Below the pieces are notes generated by a model that did no database searches, was not told where the DNA came from, and was given only the letters and a program-made list of their open reading frames with translations. The position numbers and the translations under genes were made by a program. DNA of 64,000 nucleotides from the NCBI GenBank assembly GCA_026122225.1, contig JANEZZ010001952.1, positions 62,001-126,000 of the forward strand, written 5' to 3'. The DNA comes from Heloderma charlesbogerti. Lineage: Eukaryota; Chordata; Lepidosauria; Squamata; Helodermatidae. This document shows, in pieces, positions 33,146-44,539 of this stretch (its first letter is position 1; every line of letters begins with the position of its first letter).

Positions 33146-33959
33146 TAGGGATGTATGAAAGTCACTTACCTTTTCGCGGATGTGATTTGCGGTGTGGGGG
33201 GGAGGCGCTCCGCCGGAGTTCTGGCCACGGATGGGCTGCTGTGGATGCAAATGGTGGCCGCCAAGGCGGCCGCCATTTGCATCCAGCCAGGCTGCCGTGA
33301 TAGGCTACGTAAGTATTTACGTAGCCTATCACGGCAAGCAAAACAAACAAACAAACAGCGTACGCAAATGGTGGCGGCTATGGTGGCCACCATTTGCCTT
33401 CCCTATTTGTTGCCATTTTATCCTACATAAATATTTACGTAGGCTATTATGGCAAAAAAAAAAGGGAATGCAAATAGCGTAGTGGGCGCCATGTGCATTC
33501 CTCCCCCCCCCGCCATTTTAGCCTACGTAAATATTTACGTAAGATATTATGGCGAAAAAAAGGAACGCAAACAACGCCCACTACGCTATTTGCGTTCCCC
33601 TTTTTTTTCACCGTAATAGCTTACATAAATATTTATGTAGGTTAAAACAGCGAAAAAAAGGGAACGCAAACGGTGGCCGCTGTAGCCGCCACCATTTGTG
33701 TATGCTGTTTGTTTTTTGTTTTTGCTTGCTGTGATAGGCTATGTAAATACTTACGTAGCCTATCATGGCAAACAGCAGACACAAATGGTGGTCGCGGAGC
33801 TGCTGCCGCCGGAACATCCGCCTCAGGTAAGCCTCGTCCCGGGGGGGAATTGGCGGGGGGGCGGGGGGTGGGAGGCCGTTCCACCACGGGTTTCGGGGGG
33901 CCGTATGCCAGTGCATTCAGCCTCACTGAAATCCGTGGCAGAATTCTCTGCCATCCCTA
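33146..33959 (+). mobile_element. FB4: hAT-like foldback element, longest simple ladder
   Basis: TAGGGATG...CATCCCTA; flanks ATACTTGC and CTACTTGC (7 of 8). It holds five X palindromes (near 33297-33335, 33412-33452, 33512-33552, 33610-33650, 33728-33770) alternating with four Y-type ones. The donor AAAAGGTAAGTGAC faces out at the alpha end. In the beta arm an ATG at 33785 opens exactly 14 codons (MVVAELLPPEHPPQ) to CAG|GTAAGC at 33827. Confidence 0.88.
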
Positions 33960-33967
33960 CTACTTGC

Positions 33968-34738
33968 ATTTATTTCTGACAGTAGCCAGCTCTGGCTGTC
34001 GCCCCTCATTGGCTCGGGTTTTTGCAGCACAGAGAGGCCTTCCTGCAGGTTATTTGGAGCCAGCTGTTTTTATACTGAATACTAGAATGCTAAATGTTCT
34101 CATTAACGGCATTGGGAGTATCCTTTTGGTTTGGGCTGCTTAGACTCTGCTCAGATCTAAAACAAGCCGAAATCCCATTAATAAGGTCCCCAGGTTTAGA
34201 TCTTCCAAGCCGTAGCTTTCATTTCCATGGCACATTCCTTCCATCATTGAGAACTAATGAGCAGGGGGTTTTGTAAATTCATTTTTGAGCTAATAATTCC
34301 ATAATTATGGTATTAAGTAAGGCTCATGCCAAACAGACAAGGGCAGGGCAGAATTAGAAGGGCAGAAGAATGATCAATCTTCACAACAGGAAAGGGCCCC
34401 CAATTTCTTTGCTTTTTTGTCTGCAAAACTAATTTGATAAAGTGAAGCAGGGGAAGACAGATCGGTTGCTTTCTAATTGTTGCTGGGATCATGCTGCTAA
34501 TGCTTTGTTTGTCTGAGGAGAGCTCAGGAAAGATTCTCAGAGTCCCGTGCTCAGTGTAAACATCTCTGCCATCTCTATACAACACACACTTTCATCTATT
34601 ACTGTTCGTTATTATTGTGTTTCCCAGCACAGTAAAGGGTGGATGAAAGAGAAAAAAAGGAAGCCATTAAAAAGTAGTAATGAGTGAACTTACCCCAAGT
34701 GAATTTGTGATTTACTCAGAAAGTAACAAATTCCTCCA
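33968..34738. other. single-copy-looking DNA
   Basis: No repeat is recognised across 770 bp. Contains CTAATAATTCCATAATTATGG and AACTAATTTGATAAAG, A/T-rich words of homeodomain-site type. It is a weak candidate for conserved non-coding sequence. No coding frame above 60-90 codons, none with a domain. Confidence 0.4.
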
Positions 34739-34995
34739 TTATTTTTTATTTTATTATTTTATTTATTGCATTTATACCCCGCCTTTCTCCCTCTCGCAAG
34801 GAACTCAAGGCGGCTTACATTATCCTCCTCCTCACCGTTGTATCCTCACAACAACAACCCTGTGAGGTAGGTTGGGCTGAGAGTCTGTGACTGGCCCAAA
34901 GTCACCCAGTGAGCTTCCATGGCCAAGTGGGGACTAGAACCCGGATCTCCCGGCTCCCAGTCCATCACTCTCACCACTACACTACACTGGCTCCT
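34739..34995 (-). repeat. tRNA-derived SINE (Sauria-SINE type)
   Basis: Inverted copy: TTTATTGCATTTATACCCCG tail on the left, GGTTGGGCTGAGAGTCTG body, CCACTACACTACACTGGC (inverted tRNA-like head) on the right. Confidence 0.87.
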
Positions 34996-35433
34996 CCATG
35001 TCATCTCAGATGAGAGTTCTCCTTTAATATGAACTCTCATTCCATGTACACGAGGTTTTGCACATGCACAGTATTTGACCATACTTTGAAATGGCGCAGT
35101 GCAGCATGACATCACGCATCACCGCATTATGCCCCCTTTCTGATTGGTTATTTTCACGTGGCCTATTTGTGTGATGATGTCATGTGATGTTTATTCACTT
35201 TTGCCTATTGCTGGTATGAAGATGGACCCCACAACTTCCCTCTCTCCTTGTGGAGTCAGAATCAGCTAAGGAGACTCCTTCAAGTAAATTTGGGGTGGTG
35301 GGGAGGGGGTTCTAGGTGACAGGATGACTGAAAATTTGGAGAGGTGAATCTGTGTACTATTTTACTATGCATGTTCTGAAGCTCACAACCAATTCCAAAC
35401 TTAATTCCAGATTTGTAATACATTGATCCCTAC
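34996..35433. other. unclassified
   Basis: No repeat is recognised except that GATCCCTA at its right edge (35425-35432) resembles the right terminus of a decayed TAGGGATG element lying here; a left end cannot be placed. Confidence 0.35.
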
Positions 35434-36180
35434 TAGGGATGTATGAGAACTCTGTGGGGTGAAATCTCAATGCATTTTACCAGTTTGGCTCTAGTGGATT
35501 TAATTCTGTCCCCCCACCCGCCCACCACTGGGGTCAACTCAATGTGTAGCAAGTTGATCCAATACATGGATTTTGGTTTTGGTTTTGGTTTTTTTAATGG
35601 TGGCACAAATTACACAAATGGGCTCATGGGGATTTAAAATTATTTCTCAGGTCTTTAAATTCGCACAAATGGGGTGGTAATTTTTGTTTTATTTTATTTT
35701 TTTGTCAGTGGTTTTGTACAAGTGTGGGTATCCCCTGTGTAAATTTCCTTTTTCACTTCCATCCTCTCCACACACTACTTAGACCAGCAGAGCCAAATTC
35801 TGTACTTGTCAAAGAACTTGTCAATTTCATCCTCCACCTTGGCGCTCCCTGCCTTTGCTCAGGAAGCCCAGAAGTTGACAAGTTCTTTGACAAGTAGGGA
35901 ATATGGCTGTAGCTGTGGAGAGGACGAAACTGAAAAAGGAAATTTACAAGGGGAATACATAGCGAATGGGACAAGACCGATTCATAGCGACAAATACATA
36001 GTGACTTGCACAGACCACAGATAAGACAAATACATAGCGACTTGCACAAGACCACAGATAAATGAAAACAAAAACATAAAAACACCCAATTTGCGCAAAT
36101 CTAAAGGCCCCAAAAGTAATTTTAAACCCCCCACAATCCCATTTGTGCAAATTTAAAGGCTCAGAAACTAATAATAACAC
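35434..36180. mobile_element. hAT-like foldback element, right end missing
   Basis: Starts TAGGGATGTATGAGAA. Inner inverted repeat: 35741-35827 against 35876-35946 (TACTTGTCAAAGAACTTGTC and complement; CATCCTCTCCACA/TGTGGAGAGGA). Outer inverted repeat: about 35610-35690 against 36085-36170 (GGGATTTAAAATTA/TAATTTTAAACCCC; GCACAAATGGG/CCCATTTGTGC). A direct duplication, AAATACATAG(T/C)GACTTGCAC, occurs at 35990 and 36026. The expected CATCCCTA end is absent, probably displaced by the element that follows. Confidence 0.68.
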
Positions 36181-36495
36181 CTGCACAGGGCCCCACACTC
36201 CAGCAAGGCCCCGATGACAAGAGCCCCCTTGAACCTGTGCCTCCTCTTCACCATTGTAACCTGCTTGTTCACTTGCCTCTCACTCTGGCCCAGACAACAG
36301 TGGTGGTGAGAAGGAGGAGCAGAAGATGCCACAGCCTACTTGCTCCCTGGCTCTCTGTTTGCCAAGGAAGCAGGTGGTACCAATTATGAGATAGAAGATG
36401 AGGAGCAAGAGAAGACAATGACAATGGTGGTGAGAAGGTAGACTTACTGAGGGAGTGGGGCCATTGAGCGTGTCGGCACTGTGCCCCTTAACTGG
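36181..36495 (-). mobile_element. non-autonomous element family W, copy 1
   Basis: Reverse complement of 52661-53004 in content and order: CTTGTTCACTTGCCTCTCAC, GGTGAGAAGGAGGAGCAG, TGGCTCTCTGTTTGCC and GTGGTGAGAAGGTAGACTTA. The ends are not clear here. Confidence 0.6.
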
Positions 36496-37512
36496 GAAAT
36501 CCTTAATGCTAGATGAGACTAGGGATGATCCATTTTGGAAGGGGAAAAAAGTTCCATGGGTTTAATTGGTTCTGTCCTGCATTTCATTGCTACTGAATTC
36601 CAGATTAACTAGGAGAATATCTAAAATTAATTAGAGGATTAGGGCATGCCCACTTTGGTGGAGCTTTATTTAGGTTGTTCATTCACATCTTTCCCTCTGT
36701 CTATGTTACCAGTGCATGTGCGCAGTGGTAAACCATGCAAGAAAGCAACATGGAAATGATTTCCATCAGGATTCTATTTGTGTGGTGCTGTACTGATGTA
36801 TGCATGATCATGCAGATCTGAAGAACACTGTGTAAAAATAATCTTTGCACAACAGTATGTCTGTTTTTTTCTCCCCTGCAGTGCTTTATCCATGCAGAAA
36901 AGATCACATGTGAATGTCAGTAACAACACCATGCAAACAGATCTTGATGAGATTATATTTACAATCCCATCTAGATTAGTCTTTCACAGCGTTTTATCAA
37001 TGCTCAAGGGAACTCTTGCTAAATTTGCTGGTAAATCCTTTTTAAGTGAAAACAACAACAACACAATGGTATAGGATCCTCCAAGGGTAACTAGAACTTG
37101 GCCCATAGAGCTCGTTATCTTTGATTTCCCTGGAAATATTAAACATTCTACTAAGGGAATGTTCATTCATTTCCAATTTCAGTGAAGTTCATTAAAAATT
37201 TGATTTTTTTTACATCAAATGGCAGAGGAATTCTTTTATTCCTCTATGCACAACTTTCTTCCAGTATTAAAATTATCTGTAAGGAGCAACTGAGCGTATT
37301 CCTCTGTTCTAATAATGAACTCAGTGCTAGGCTCTGAGTGAACTGCTAGGCACCTTGCCATGGCTGAAAGATATCAGTTATTTCAAATTAAAGCACACAT
37401 AAAGTTACAGAAAATTAGAGGTTTCCCCGATTTGCTCAAATCCGATAATTCTTTTTAAATAAAGAAAGGAAATATCTGGACTAAAACTCGGGTTGCAGAC
37501 TTCATAATCTCT
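36496..37512. other. mostly single-copy-looking DNA
   Basis: A TAGGGATG at 36520 could be the left end of another hAT-like copy, but I find no matching right end or duplication. The remainder to 37512 shows no repeat and no coding signal. Confidence 0.4.
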
Positions 37513-37520
37513 GTAGCTAT

Positions 37521-38006
37521 TAGGGATGGATGGACTCACTGGAATCTGTGCAGTTGCCACTGCTGCTTGCCCTTGTGAGCCAGGCTGCGCGAGCCCCTGG
37601 AAGGCTCGGAGAGATGTCTGGGAGTGCACTGCCACCGTCTGCTCCTCCATGCGAACTGCCATCTTTTATGCAAGATGGGGCTCTATGTTTCCATATATTT
37701 ACTGTTGCACACAACAGTGGCCGCAAAGGGCCATTTCCTCAACATTAGAGGCCCACAATGTCGACATGGCCCTTTACGGCTGCTGTTGTGCACAACAATA
37801 AATATATGAGCATATAGAGCCTCATCTTGTGTGAAAGAGGGTGGCTTGAAAGGAGGACGGGGGCTGCCGAGCTTGAATGAATGGGTCCAGTAAGTTCCGT
37901 CTGCTCGTGCGGCTTGTGCCTCGCTGAGCTGGATTTGGGGTGGTGAGCGAGGGTGGGGGAAGTCTGACAGACTCCCAAACCCAGTTGGGCGCTCGTGCTA
38001 TCCCTA
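37521..38006. mobile_element. hAT-like foldback element
   Basis: TAGGGATG...TATCCCTA; flanks GTAGCTAT and GTAGCTAA (7 of 8). Central inverted repeat with arms of about 80 bp, near 37668-37750 and 37757-37840: GTTGCACACAACAGTGGCCG versus CGGCTGCTGTTGTGCACAAC, and AAGATGGGGCTCTATG versus CATATAGAGCCTCATCTT. Same family as 4763-5592 (shared GGATGGATGGA, CTCACT and GTGAGC-GGGCTGC words). Confidence 0.82.
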
Positions 38007-38014
38007 GTAGCTAA

Positions 38015-38803
38015 TGGCTGCAACAGTCCTGGCTTCACTTTACAGGGAGTGAAATGTTCCCCAATTTTCAGACTGAGAGCACCATATGACCCTTGATGTG
38101 AGCATTTACCAGCTTTAAATCTTGTGCAACAAAAACTCACATTTGGAGCTGCTGCATTGGCCAATCTGAAGTCGCCTGCCAGTGTAACATCTGCCTTAAA
38201 TAGCTGCTTAGAGAAGAGACATTCTTTGCATCCCTTCAAGCAGGGGGAAGTGGAAACTGACAAGCTGTTATTGCTCTGAAGCACTGGCAAGACAGAGAGA
38301 GGCTCACATGCATATCAATCAATGGTTAGCCCCAGAGCCCTGGGAAGCCTATCTCTGCCAAGCTCAGTGGGCAGAGCTCCAAAAAAATCTCTGAGGAAAC
38401 ATGTTAGAGTCCAATTAAATCATGCGACTGTAAGGCTGGAAGGATCTGGAAGGTCACTCTGTCCAACGTGTTGCACCAAGGAAGGACTGAATCTTCATCC
38501 CTAAATAATCCAATCTAATTTGCTGCAGGCTGTAGCACAGGAGTTGGGGTAAGCCCAGTGGCAGATGCTATCTAGGCATCTCAGAGCAGAGATGCTTAGA
38601 TGGCAAGCAACCAGCTTACCAAAGCCAGATCAAACAAAGTAGCTACACTACCGGGGAAGGACAAGAATGCATGGGCCAGGAAAAAAATCCGGATTCTTCT
38701 CCAATATATTGGTTATATCCAAGGTGAGAATGTGTAGAGCAGCTGGTGAGCATCTCCAAGAGGGTGTGTGGGATGGGTGGGTGGGCTTGTCCTTAATTCA
38801 CAA
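38015..38803. other. no recognisable feature
   Basis: Unclassified. A 181-codon minus-strand frame ending at 37745 runs from this region into the transposon and is not a gene. Possible LINE-like words near 38450-38520 are too weak to call. Confidence 0.4.
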
Positions 38804-38811
38804 CTCTTAAT

Positions 38812-39081
38812 TAAGTATGTGTGAACCCACCCCTGTCTGGGTTCTCTAGACACCCGCCCAGCCCCTGTGCCTGCTCACTGATCCCCGGACCACACTCAAG
38901 CCCCTCCTGCACTCAGTGAGCAGCCCGCACTCACCCCGGTGGCCTCATCAAACTCTGTGGTCGCCATTTTTTGAAGAATAAAATGGCCATCACAAAACTT
39001 CACTGGGGCTTGGCAAGCAGGGCTTGGGTGTGTGGGCAGGGGGGTGGTTCCGAACTGAATCAGGTGCCCACATCATCCCTA
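38812..39081. mobile_element. short hAT-like element
   Basis: Right end CATCCCTA; left end TAAGTATG (degraded TAGGGATG). Flanks CTCTTAAT and CCCTTAGT agree at 6 of 8. The right terminus GGTGCCCACATCATCCCTA matches the right end of 4763-5592 (GGATGCCCACACCATCCCTA), placing it in that family as a shorter, older copy. Confidence 0.62.
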
Positions 39082-39243
39082 CCCTTAGTGCGTAAGGCCA
39101 CTCCATTTAAAATCCAGTCTTCCACCGTGACCCAGAGTAGAGTTGCCCTGGAATTTTGTCGTAGGTGAAACTCTGGGAGAATTTGGACATATCTGCTTGA
39201 GGGAAACATCTGAGACCATTTGAGAAAAACTAAAAGAATCTTG

Positions 39244-39960
39244 TACATCATGAGAAACGCCGGGTTGGATGAATCACAGGTCGGAATTAAGATTGCCAGG
39301 AGAATTATCAACAACCTCAGATACTCAGACGATACCACCCTAATGGCAGAAAGCGAAGAGGATCTCAAGAGCCTCTTGTTGAGGGTGAAAGTGGAGAGTG
39401 CAAAAGCTGGCTTGAAAATCAACATTAAAAAAATGAAGATCATGGCATCTGGCCCCATCACGTCCTGGCATATAGAAGGGGAAGAAATGGAAGCAGTGAC
39501 AGATTGTATTTTCTTGGGATCCAAGATCACCGCAGACGGTGACTGTAGCCATGAAATTAAAAGACGCTTGCTCCTTGGGAGGAAAGCTATGGCCAACCTA
39601 TACAGCATAGTAAGAAGCAGAGACATCACCTTGCTGACAAAGGTCCGTCTAATCAAAGCTATGGTTTTCCCACTAGTAACATATGGCTGTGAGAGCTGGA
39701 CTATAAGGAAGGCTGAGTGCCGAAGAATTGATGCTTTCGAACTGTGGTGCTGGAGAAGACTCTTACGAGTGCCCTGGACTGCAAGGAGGTCAAATCAGTC
39801 CATCCTAAAGGAAATCAACCCTGAGTGCTCATTGGAAGGACAGATCCTGAAGCTGAAGCTCAAATATTTTGGCCACCTGATGCAAAAAGAAAACTCTCTG
39901 GAAAAGACCCTGATGCTGGGAAAGACTGAAGGCAAAGGAGAAGGGGACGGCAGAGGATGA
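39244..39960 (+). pseudogene. Bov-B reverse transcriptase C-terminal remnant
   Basis: The frame is open through MRNAGLDESQ, the catalytic-box variant YSDD (usually YADD), AESEEDLKSLL, FLGSKITADGDCSHEIKRR, YGCESWT and the conserved RRIDAFELWCWRRLLRVPWT segment. It stops at 39960. The expected downstream residues (RMRWLDSITDAM...) continue in another frame from about 39945, so a one- or two-base indel broke the end. With the N-terminus missing too, it is a dead fragment. Confidence 0.92.
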
Positions 39961-40099
39961 GATGGCTAGATAGCATCACTGATGCAATGAATATGGACTT
40001 GAGCATGCTCCAGGAGAGAGCGCAGGACAGGAAGGCCTGGAGTGCTATGGTCCATGGGGTCACGAAGAGTCGGACACGACTGAACGACTGAACAACAAC
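39244..40099 (+). mobile_element. Bov-B LINE (RTE clade), 5'-truncated
   Basis: Bounded by a perfect 12-bp duplication AAAAGAATCTTG (39232-39243 and 40100-40111), so both borders are exact. Encodes the C-terminal part of the Bov-B polymerase and ends in the Bov-B 3' sequence GTCGGACACGACTGAACGAC followed by AACAACAAC. Bov-B is known for its patchy distribution, including squamates and ruminants, attributed to horizontal transfer; here it supports a squamate source. Confidence 0.95.
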
Positions 40100-40111
40100 A
40101 AAAGAATCTTG

Positions 40112-40863
40112 ATCACATGTTAGAAATTCCTTGAGCAGTAGGATCATGACTAACTTAAGTCCCATTCATTTCAATGGGTCTACTCTAACATTAGAGTAGG
40201 ACTAATGTTGGATACTACCTATGGACTTAAGCTTGCTATGTTGGATTGTGACCTCTAAGCCTCCACTGTCCTTTCCACATAACCCTGGAAAAGGCTTCCC
40301 CTGAGCATCCTCCCACATAGGCAGTGTGGAGTTCAAAACAGTAGGATGATTGCAAGCAAGACTTGAAGAGGCAGCTTGGGGGAAGGAAATTCAAGAGGCA
40401 AGGACAGTGTTGGTGGATTCTAAGCTGTTTATTTCCTTGTTTTCCTCTTCATAATATGCACCAACATGTTCCACACACTTGTTGAATGCTGATTTCCCAT
40501 CCTGGGGGGAAATATGGAAAGAAGAAGGAAAACAAAAGAAAATAAGGCAGCATATTGCACATATATAACTGTTGCTCATCCAACCACAATTTCTCTGGGC
40601 ACTTCAGAGCAGTAAAGTTAAATGAAGCATTGAATGCACATTTATTCAATCAACTAAAGTATCCATGGGAGAAACCTCGATGGGGCATGTTGAGTTCTCT
40701 GTAGAACATTTGTAAAATAAATAAGCAGACATGAAAGCTGGCTTAACCCTGAATCTCATTTTTTGCCAACTTTTGATTCAAAGAAGATAATGGCTTCTGC
40801 CTGTGTTAGTATCAGTGGTAGATTTAAGGTAGGCAGAGCCAAATCAAAATTGTGGCAGGTTTT
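40112..40863. other. mostly single-copy-looking DNA
   Basis: 40140-40230 has CCCATTCATTTCAATGGG and CTAACATTAGAGTAGGACTA, MITE-like self-complementary words resembling 63464-63668. No other repeat and no coding signal to 40863. Confidence 0.4.
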
Positions 40864-40871
40864 GTGGAAAG

Positions 40872-41752
40872 TAGGGATGCTGGAGAAATTCGAGACAGAC
40901 TAAAATGAGCTTGGATTTCTAAGAATCTGACCTGTGGAATCTGCTGCGGACTGACCCCCTCAGGCCATGTGGAATTCGTTGACTTTTGGATCTTTCTTTT
41001 CTACTTTCATGAAATGTACGCATAATTATTCATAGGAAAATATGCAAGTTTCTGCCAAGAAAAGTTGAATGGAATGGGGGACAGTACACTAAATGTTATG
41101 TACTAAGGTAAATTATGCAAATTGTTGCAAAACCTCTTATGGAATTATTTGTGTTCTTTTCCACCCTGATGAAAAAAAAAATCCCTAAGCAACTTTGGAC
41201 CAAGATACCTGAGAGACTACCTTCTCCCTTACCAACCTGCCCAGTCACTGAGGTCATCGGAGGACATGTTCCTGGTGGTTCCATGTGGATGTATGGCCCG
41301 ACTGGAGTCCACCAGGAGAAGAGCCTTCAGTGTGGTGGCCCCTTTTCAGTGTCGAATACCCTGCCCCTGGAGGTCAGGCAGGCACCAATACTGCTGTTCC
41401 CAGTGCCTCCTGAAAACAGCACTGTTCCAGGAGGCATTCCTTAATTGACCAGTCACGGTTTCTATTGGCATTCTGTTTTTAAAATAGCATAATTTTAATT
41501 TGGTGTTTTAATCTTTTTATCCTTTTACAATTCTATCTTTTGTGTTCACCACTCTGAAATCTGTTCTAGATATAGAGCAGTATATAAATACTGTAAGTAA
41601 GTAAGAAAGTAAGTAAGAAAGTAAGAAAGTAAGAAAGTAAGAAAGTAAGTAAATAAAATCGCATCCGTCTGTGAGCAGACAATGGAACAAGTGGAGCCTG
41701 ACAATATGTGAAACACAGACGGAGCAGATTTTACACAGTCTGTACATCCCTA
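40872..41752 (-). mobile_element. hAT-like element, split by an L2-like insertion
   Basis: TAGGGATG...CATCCCTA; flanks GTGGAAAG (40864-40871) and GTGGAAAT (41753-41760), 7 of 8. The left terminus TAGGGATGCTGGAGAAATTC is beta type, and the right, on the minus strand, is TAGGGATGTACAGACTGTG. The middle was interrupted by the L2-like copy at about 41196-41656; the element's own part is about 420 bp. Related to 31426-31868. Confidence 0.8.
41196..41656 (+). mobile_element. L2-like LINE 3' end with GTAA tail
   Basis: GAGAGACTACCTTCTCCC, CAGGAGAAGAGCCTTCAG, CCCTGGAGGTCAGGCAGGC, TTCACCACTCTGAAATC, then a (GTAA)/(GAAA)-rich tail at 41593-41656. It is a different L2-like subfamily from 4777-5151. Inserted into a hAT-like element. 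Confidence 0.68.
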
Positions 41753-41829
41753 GTGGAAATTTATTGGTATAGGCTGGAGCCAGAAGAGAAGATCAGTGAT
41801 CAGGGGCAGGGACTGCAACAGATGGATTA

Positions 41830-42560
41830 ATTTATGCCTTTGATTTATACCCCACCTTTCTACCAAGAAAATGGCACTTGCGGTGGCTGGATTAAAGCAA
41901 TAATAAAACAAATGCATTAAAACACAATTAAAAACATGAGCAATAACAGAATAAAGATGGCACCCAACCCAACAGATCTGTTTACATGCCAAAGGCCTAT
42001 TTGAATAAAAATGGAAGGACAGCAGAGAGGGAGCCAATCTAGCCTCGCTTGGCAAGGATTTCCACAGCTTGGGAGTACCCACCAACAAGGCCCTCTCTTG
42101 TTTCTCCATCAAATACCCCTCTGAAAGCTGTAGTACTGGAAGAAAGGCCTCTCCTAAAGATTTTAAGACATGGGCAGACTTGTTTGGGGAAGGTGGTATT
42201 TCAGGTAGCATGGTCCCAAGCCATATAGGGCTTTATAGATCATAACCAGAACTTTGAATTGTGCTTGGAAAGAGACGGGTAGCCAGTGAAGCTGTTGTTA
42301 CAACAATCTAGCTACAGAAATCCAGACCATCTGAAGTTTCCAAACAATTTTCAAAGCCAGCTCCATGTAGAGTGCATTTCAGTAGTCCAAACAGGCTGTA
42401 ACAATGGGATGTATGACCATGGCTAGATCAGACATCTCTAGAAAAGGGTGCAGTTGGATGATTCCTGCGAGAAGCTTGAATTTACTGACTTTTCAGACCA
42501 CAGTATTGGCTACCTGATAGAACAGAATTGTTACTGGCTGGGCCAGCAAAATACTGAGTG
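41830..42560 (-). mobile_element. L2-like LINE, longer 3' part
   Basis: Inverted tail at 41840 (CCCACCTTTCTACCAAGAAA). The minus-strand frame reads LLVGTPKLWKSLPSEARLA, the L2-like C-terminus. Further upstream come CCAAGCCATATAGGGCTTTA and ACTTTGAATTGTGC, also seen at 57660-57720. It is decayed. Confidence 0.65.
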
Positions 42561-43301
42561 GATGGCAGCTTTACTGGTATTGTTAACCTCTATTATTGAG
42601 GGCCACTAGTCCACTGATGTCAGCACTGTCTACCCCTGGAGTATCTCGTAAACCCCTCTCTTGGATCTCACCAGGTTCCAGGCCCCTCCGGATTATTTTA
42701 TTGCTTATGATTTTTTTTAGGCTGGCATGCTGCAAAGCAAAATGCTGCCCCCAGCACCACCTTAATTTGGGTTCAAAATAATGGTTTTGTATTTTGGCAT
42801 TCAGTGCTCATGTCTGTCTTGTACTTAGGTTCTCAGCTAAGCTATTTTTCCTATAGTCTCACCAATTTGCCTCTGGGAAGTGAGTGTTTTGTGACTGGCC
42901 ATGCTCACCATGGCAGCCATTTTATGGAGATGCAAGCCTGCCCAATGGCAGCCATTTTGTGAGAGTGACCACAACACTCTCTCAAAATTCCAAATGTATC
43001 CACTGACCCCAAAAGAATGGGGACTGCTGGACTCTACCTTGACTAATAGTGGCTCTCCAGGGTTTCAGGCTGGGGGCCTTCCCAGCCCTATCTGGAGATG
43101 CCAAAAATTGAACCTGGGGCTTTCTGCATGATTCACATTTTACATCTACTAGGATTGCCAGTTTTCTACCCAGCCCTGATCTTGTCCCTTTACAGCAGCA
43201 TGGCCTGTAGACAATAGCAGGTAATGACACCATCCTGCTCCTTACATCTGGTCTCCTTTATAGCTGCCTACTACCAGGGAGAAGGACTTGTTGGCTTAAG
43301 G
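42561..43301. other. unclassified with a SINE fragment
   Basis: 43025-43140 is an inverted fragment of the second tRNA-derived SINE family: CTCTCCAGGGTTTCAGG, CCCAGCCCTATCTGGAGATG, TTGAACCTGGGGCTTTCTGC. The rest is not recognised. 42890-42960 repeats GGCAGCCATTTT twice. Confidence 0.5.
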
Positions 43302-43603
43302 CAGGGGTGGGCAACTTTGGGAGGTTCAGGGGCCATTTTGCCCCCCATACTCCCACCTGCACAGGTCACACCTCCAACCCCACGGTACTGAAAATAATAA
43401 TGATGATGATGAGGATGATGAGGATGCCACCACAATGGCTTCCTGACCAGCTATGGTGCGCCAACAGGGTCAAAATCAGGACAAAACTGCCACTCTGGAC
43501 ATTTTTTAAAAAAAATTATTTTATGATTTTGGGGGGTGGGGGTGTCAGGGACTGCAGTGAGGCCCTGCATCTGGCCTGATGGATGCATGTTGCCCATCCC
43601 TGT
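43302..43603. mobile_element. hAT-like element, CAGGGGTGGG ends
   Basis: Terminal inverted repeat CAGGGGTGGGCAAC / GTTGCCCATCCCTG, the classical hAT terminus. Flanks GCTTAAGG (43294-43301) and TCCTAAGG (43604-43611), 6 of 8. It is 302 bp and non-coding, with a GAT trinucleotide run near 43397-43430. Confidence 0.8.
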
Positions 43604-43611
43604 CCTAAGGA

Positions 43612-44531
43612 ATGTTAAGTCCCCTCCCAAACTCCTCCTTTGCAAGCGGTTTGGTTGGGTATGAAACAGGCGCAGACTAAAGCCACAGTCCTATGCACAC
43701 TTATGTGGGAGTAAGCCCCACTGCCCAGAGTGGGACTTGTTTCTGAATAAACATGCATAGGACAGTGCTGCACATTCCTCTGCTGCCCATAATTCCTAAG
43801 GCATGATGCTGAAGAAGCCAAACTCCAGTTGCAACTAGGAAACTCCAAGGCTGGCTGTTGAATCATTTTTATAAAAGCATGCGCTCTGTCGCTGGCTGCA
43901 GCAGCCTGCATCTGTTTCGCCACCAACGCCCGCCTGTTGCCTAGCACTAGAAACCAGTGTATGTTTTAACACTGCATGCAAATATTAGCAAAACTGGCAC
44001 TTTGAAGTGAATACAGGTGTTGCACACTGGTTAGCAAGGACAGGCACTAGCAGATTCAGCCAGGTGGGAGAACCCATTAAACAAGTTCTCACAGTATTAG
44101 CCCATCCCTGGCGAACTAATCATTCCCCTCCCCCACTTTTTTTTTGCAACTAACCCAATGTTCTTCTGAGAGTGATGCCATGTGCTGGTTATACTAGCTA
44201 AAGACCCATCCGGTGTGATGTGCAGGGGAGGGGAAGGGAAGGGACGGTAAGCCATTCCTTTACCCCAACCCCATTTCTCATCTTGCTCCTCCCCGTAACC
44301 TAGGGCATTATCAGGGACAGCAAGAAGTCCTTCTTTCTACATCTGCCCCTGGCCCTGGTTCTGGATATGGGGAAGGGTGGGTGCATTCCTGTGAGCTGCA
44401 GTTTAAAAAAATGAAATAAAATCAGTGGGAGAGTAGAGCCTTCAGAAGAAAATGTCCCTTTTATTAAGCAAAATGAATAGGGATTGCTGAAAGATAGTTT
44501 TGTTGGTTTCCCAATGGGTAGGGAGCTGGGG
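43612..44531. other. mostly unclassified
   Basis: 43680-43790 is a palindromic MITE fragment: GTCCTATGCACACTTATG and AACATGCATAGGACAGTGC are inverted, with GTAAGCCCCACTG and GTGGGACTTG-like words. The rest shows no repeat or gene. Confidence 0.45.
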
Positions 44532-44539
44532 ATCTATAC

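Noticed and set aside
36520..36700. TAGGGATG at 36520 as another hAT-like element
   Set aside because: No CATCCCTA partner or matching 8-bp flank could be found, so I did not call it. The same applies to 18669 and 49280.
37745..38290. 181-codon minus-strand frame
   Set aside because: It crosses the right border of the hAT-like element at 37521-38006, so its open length is accidental.
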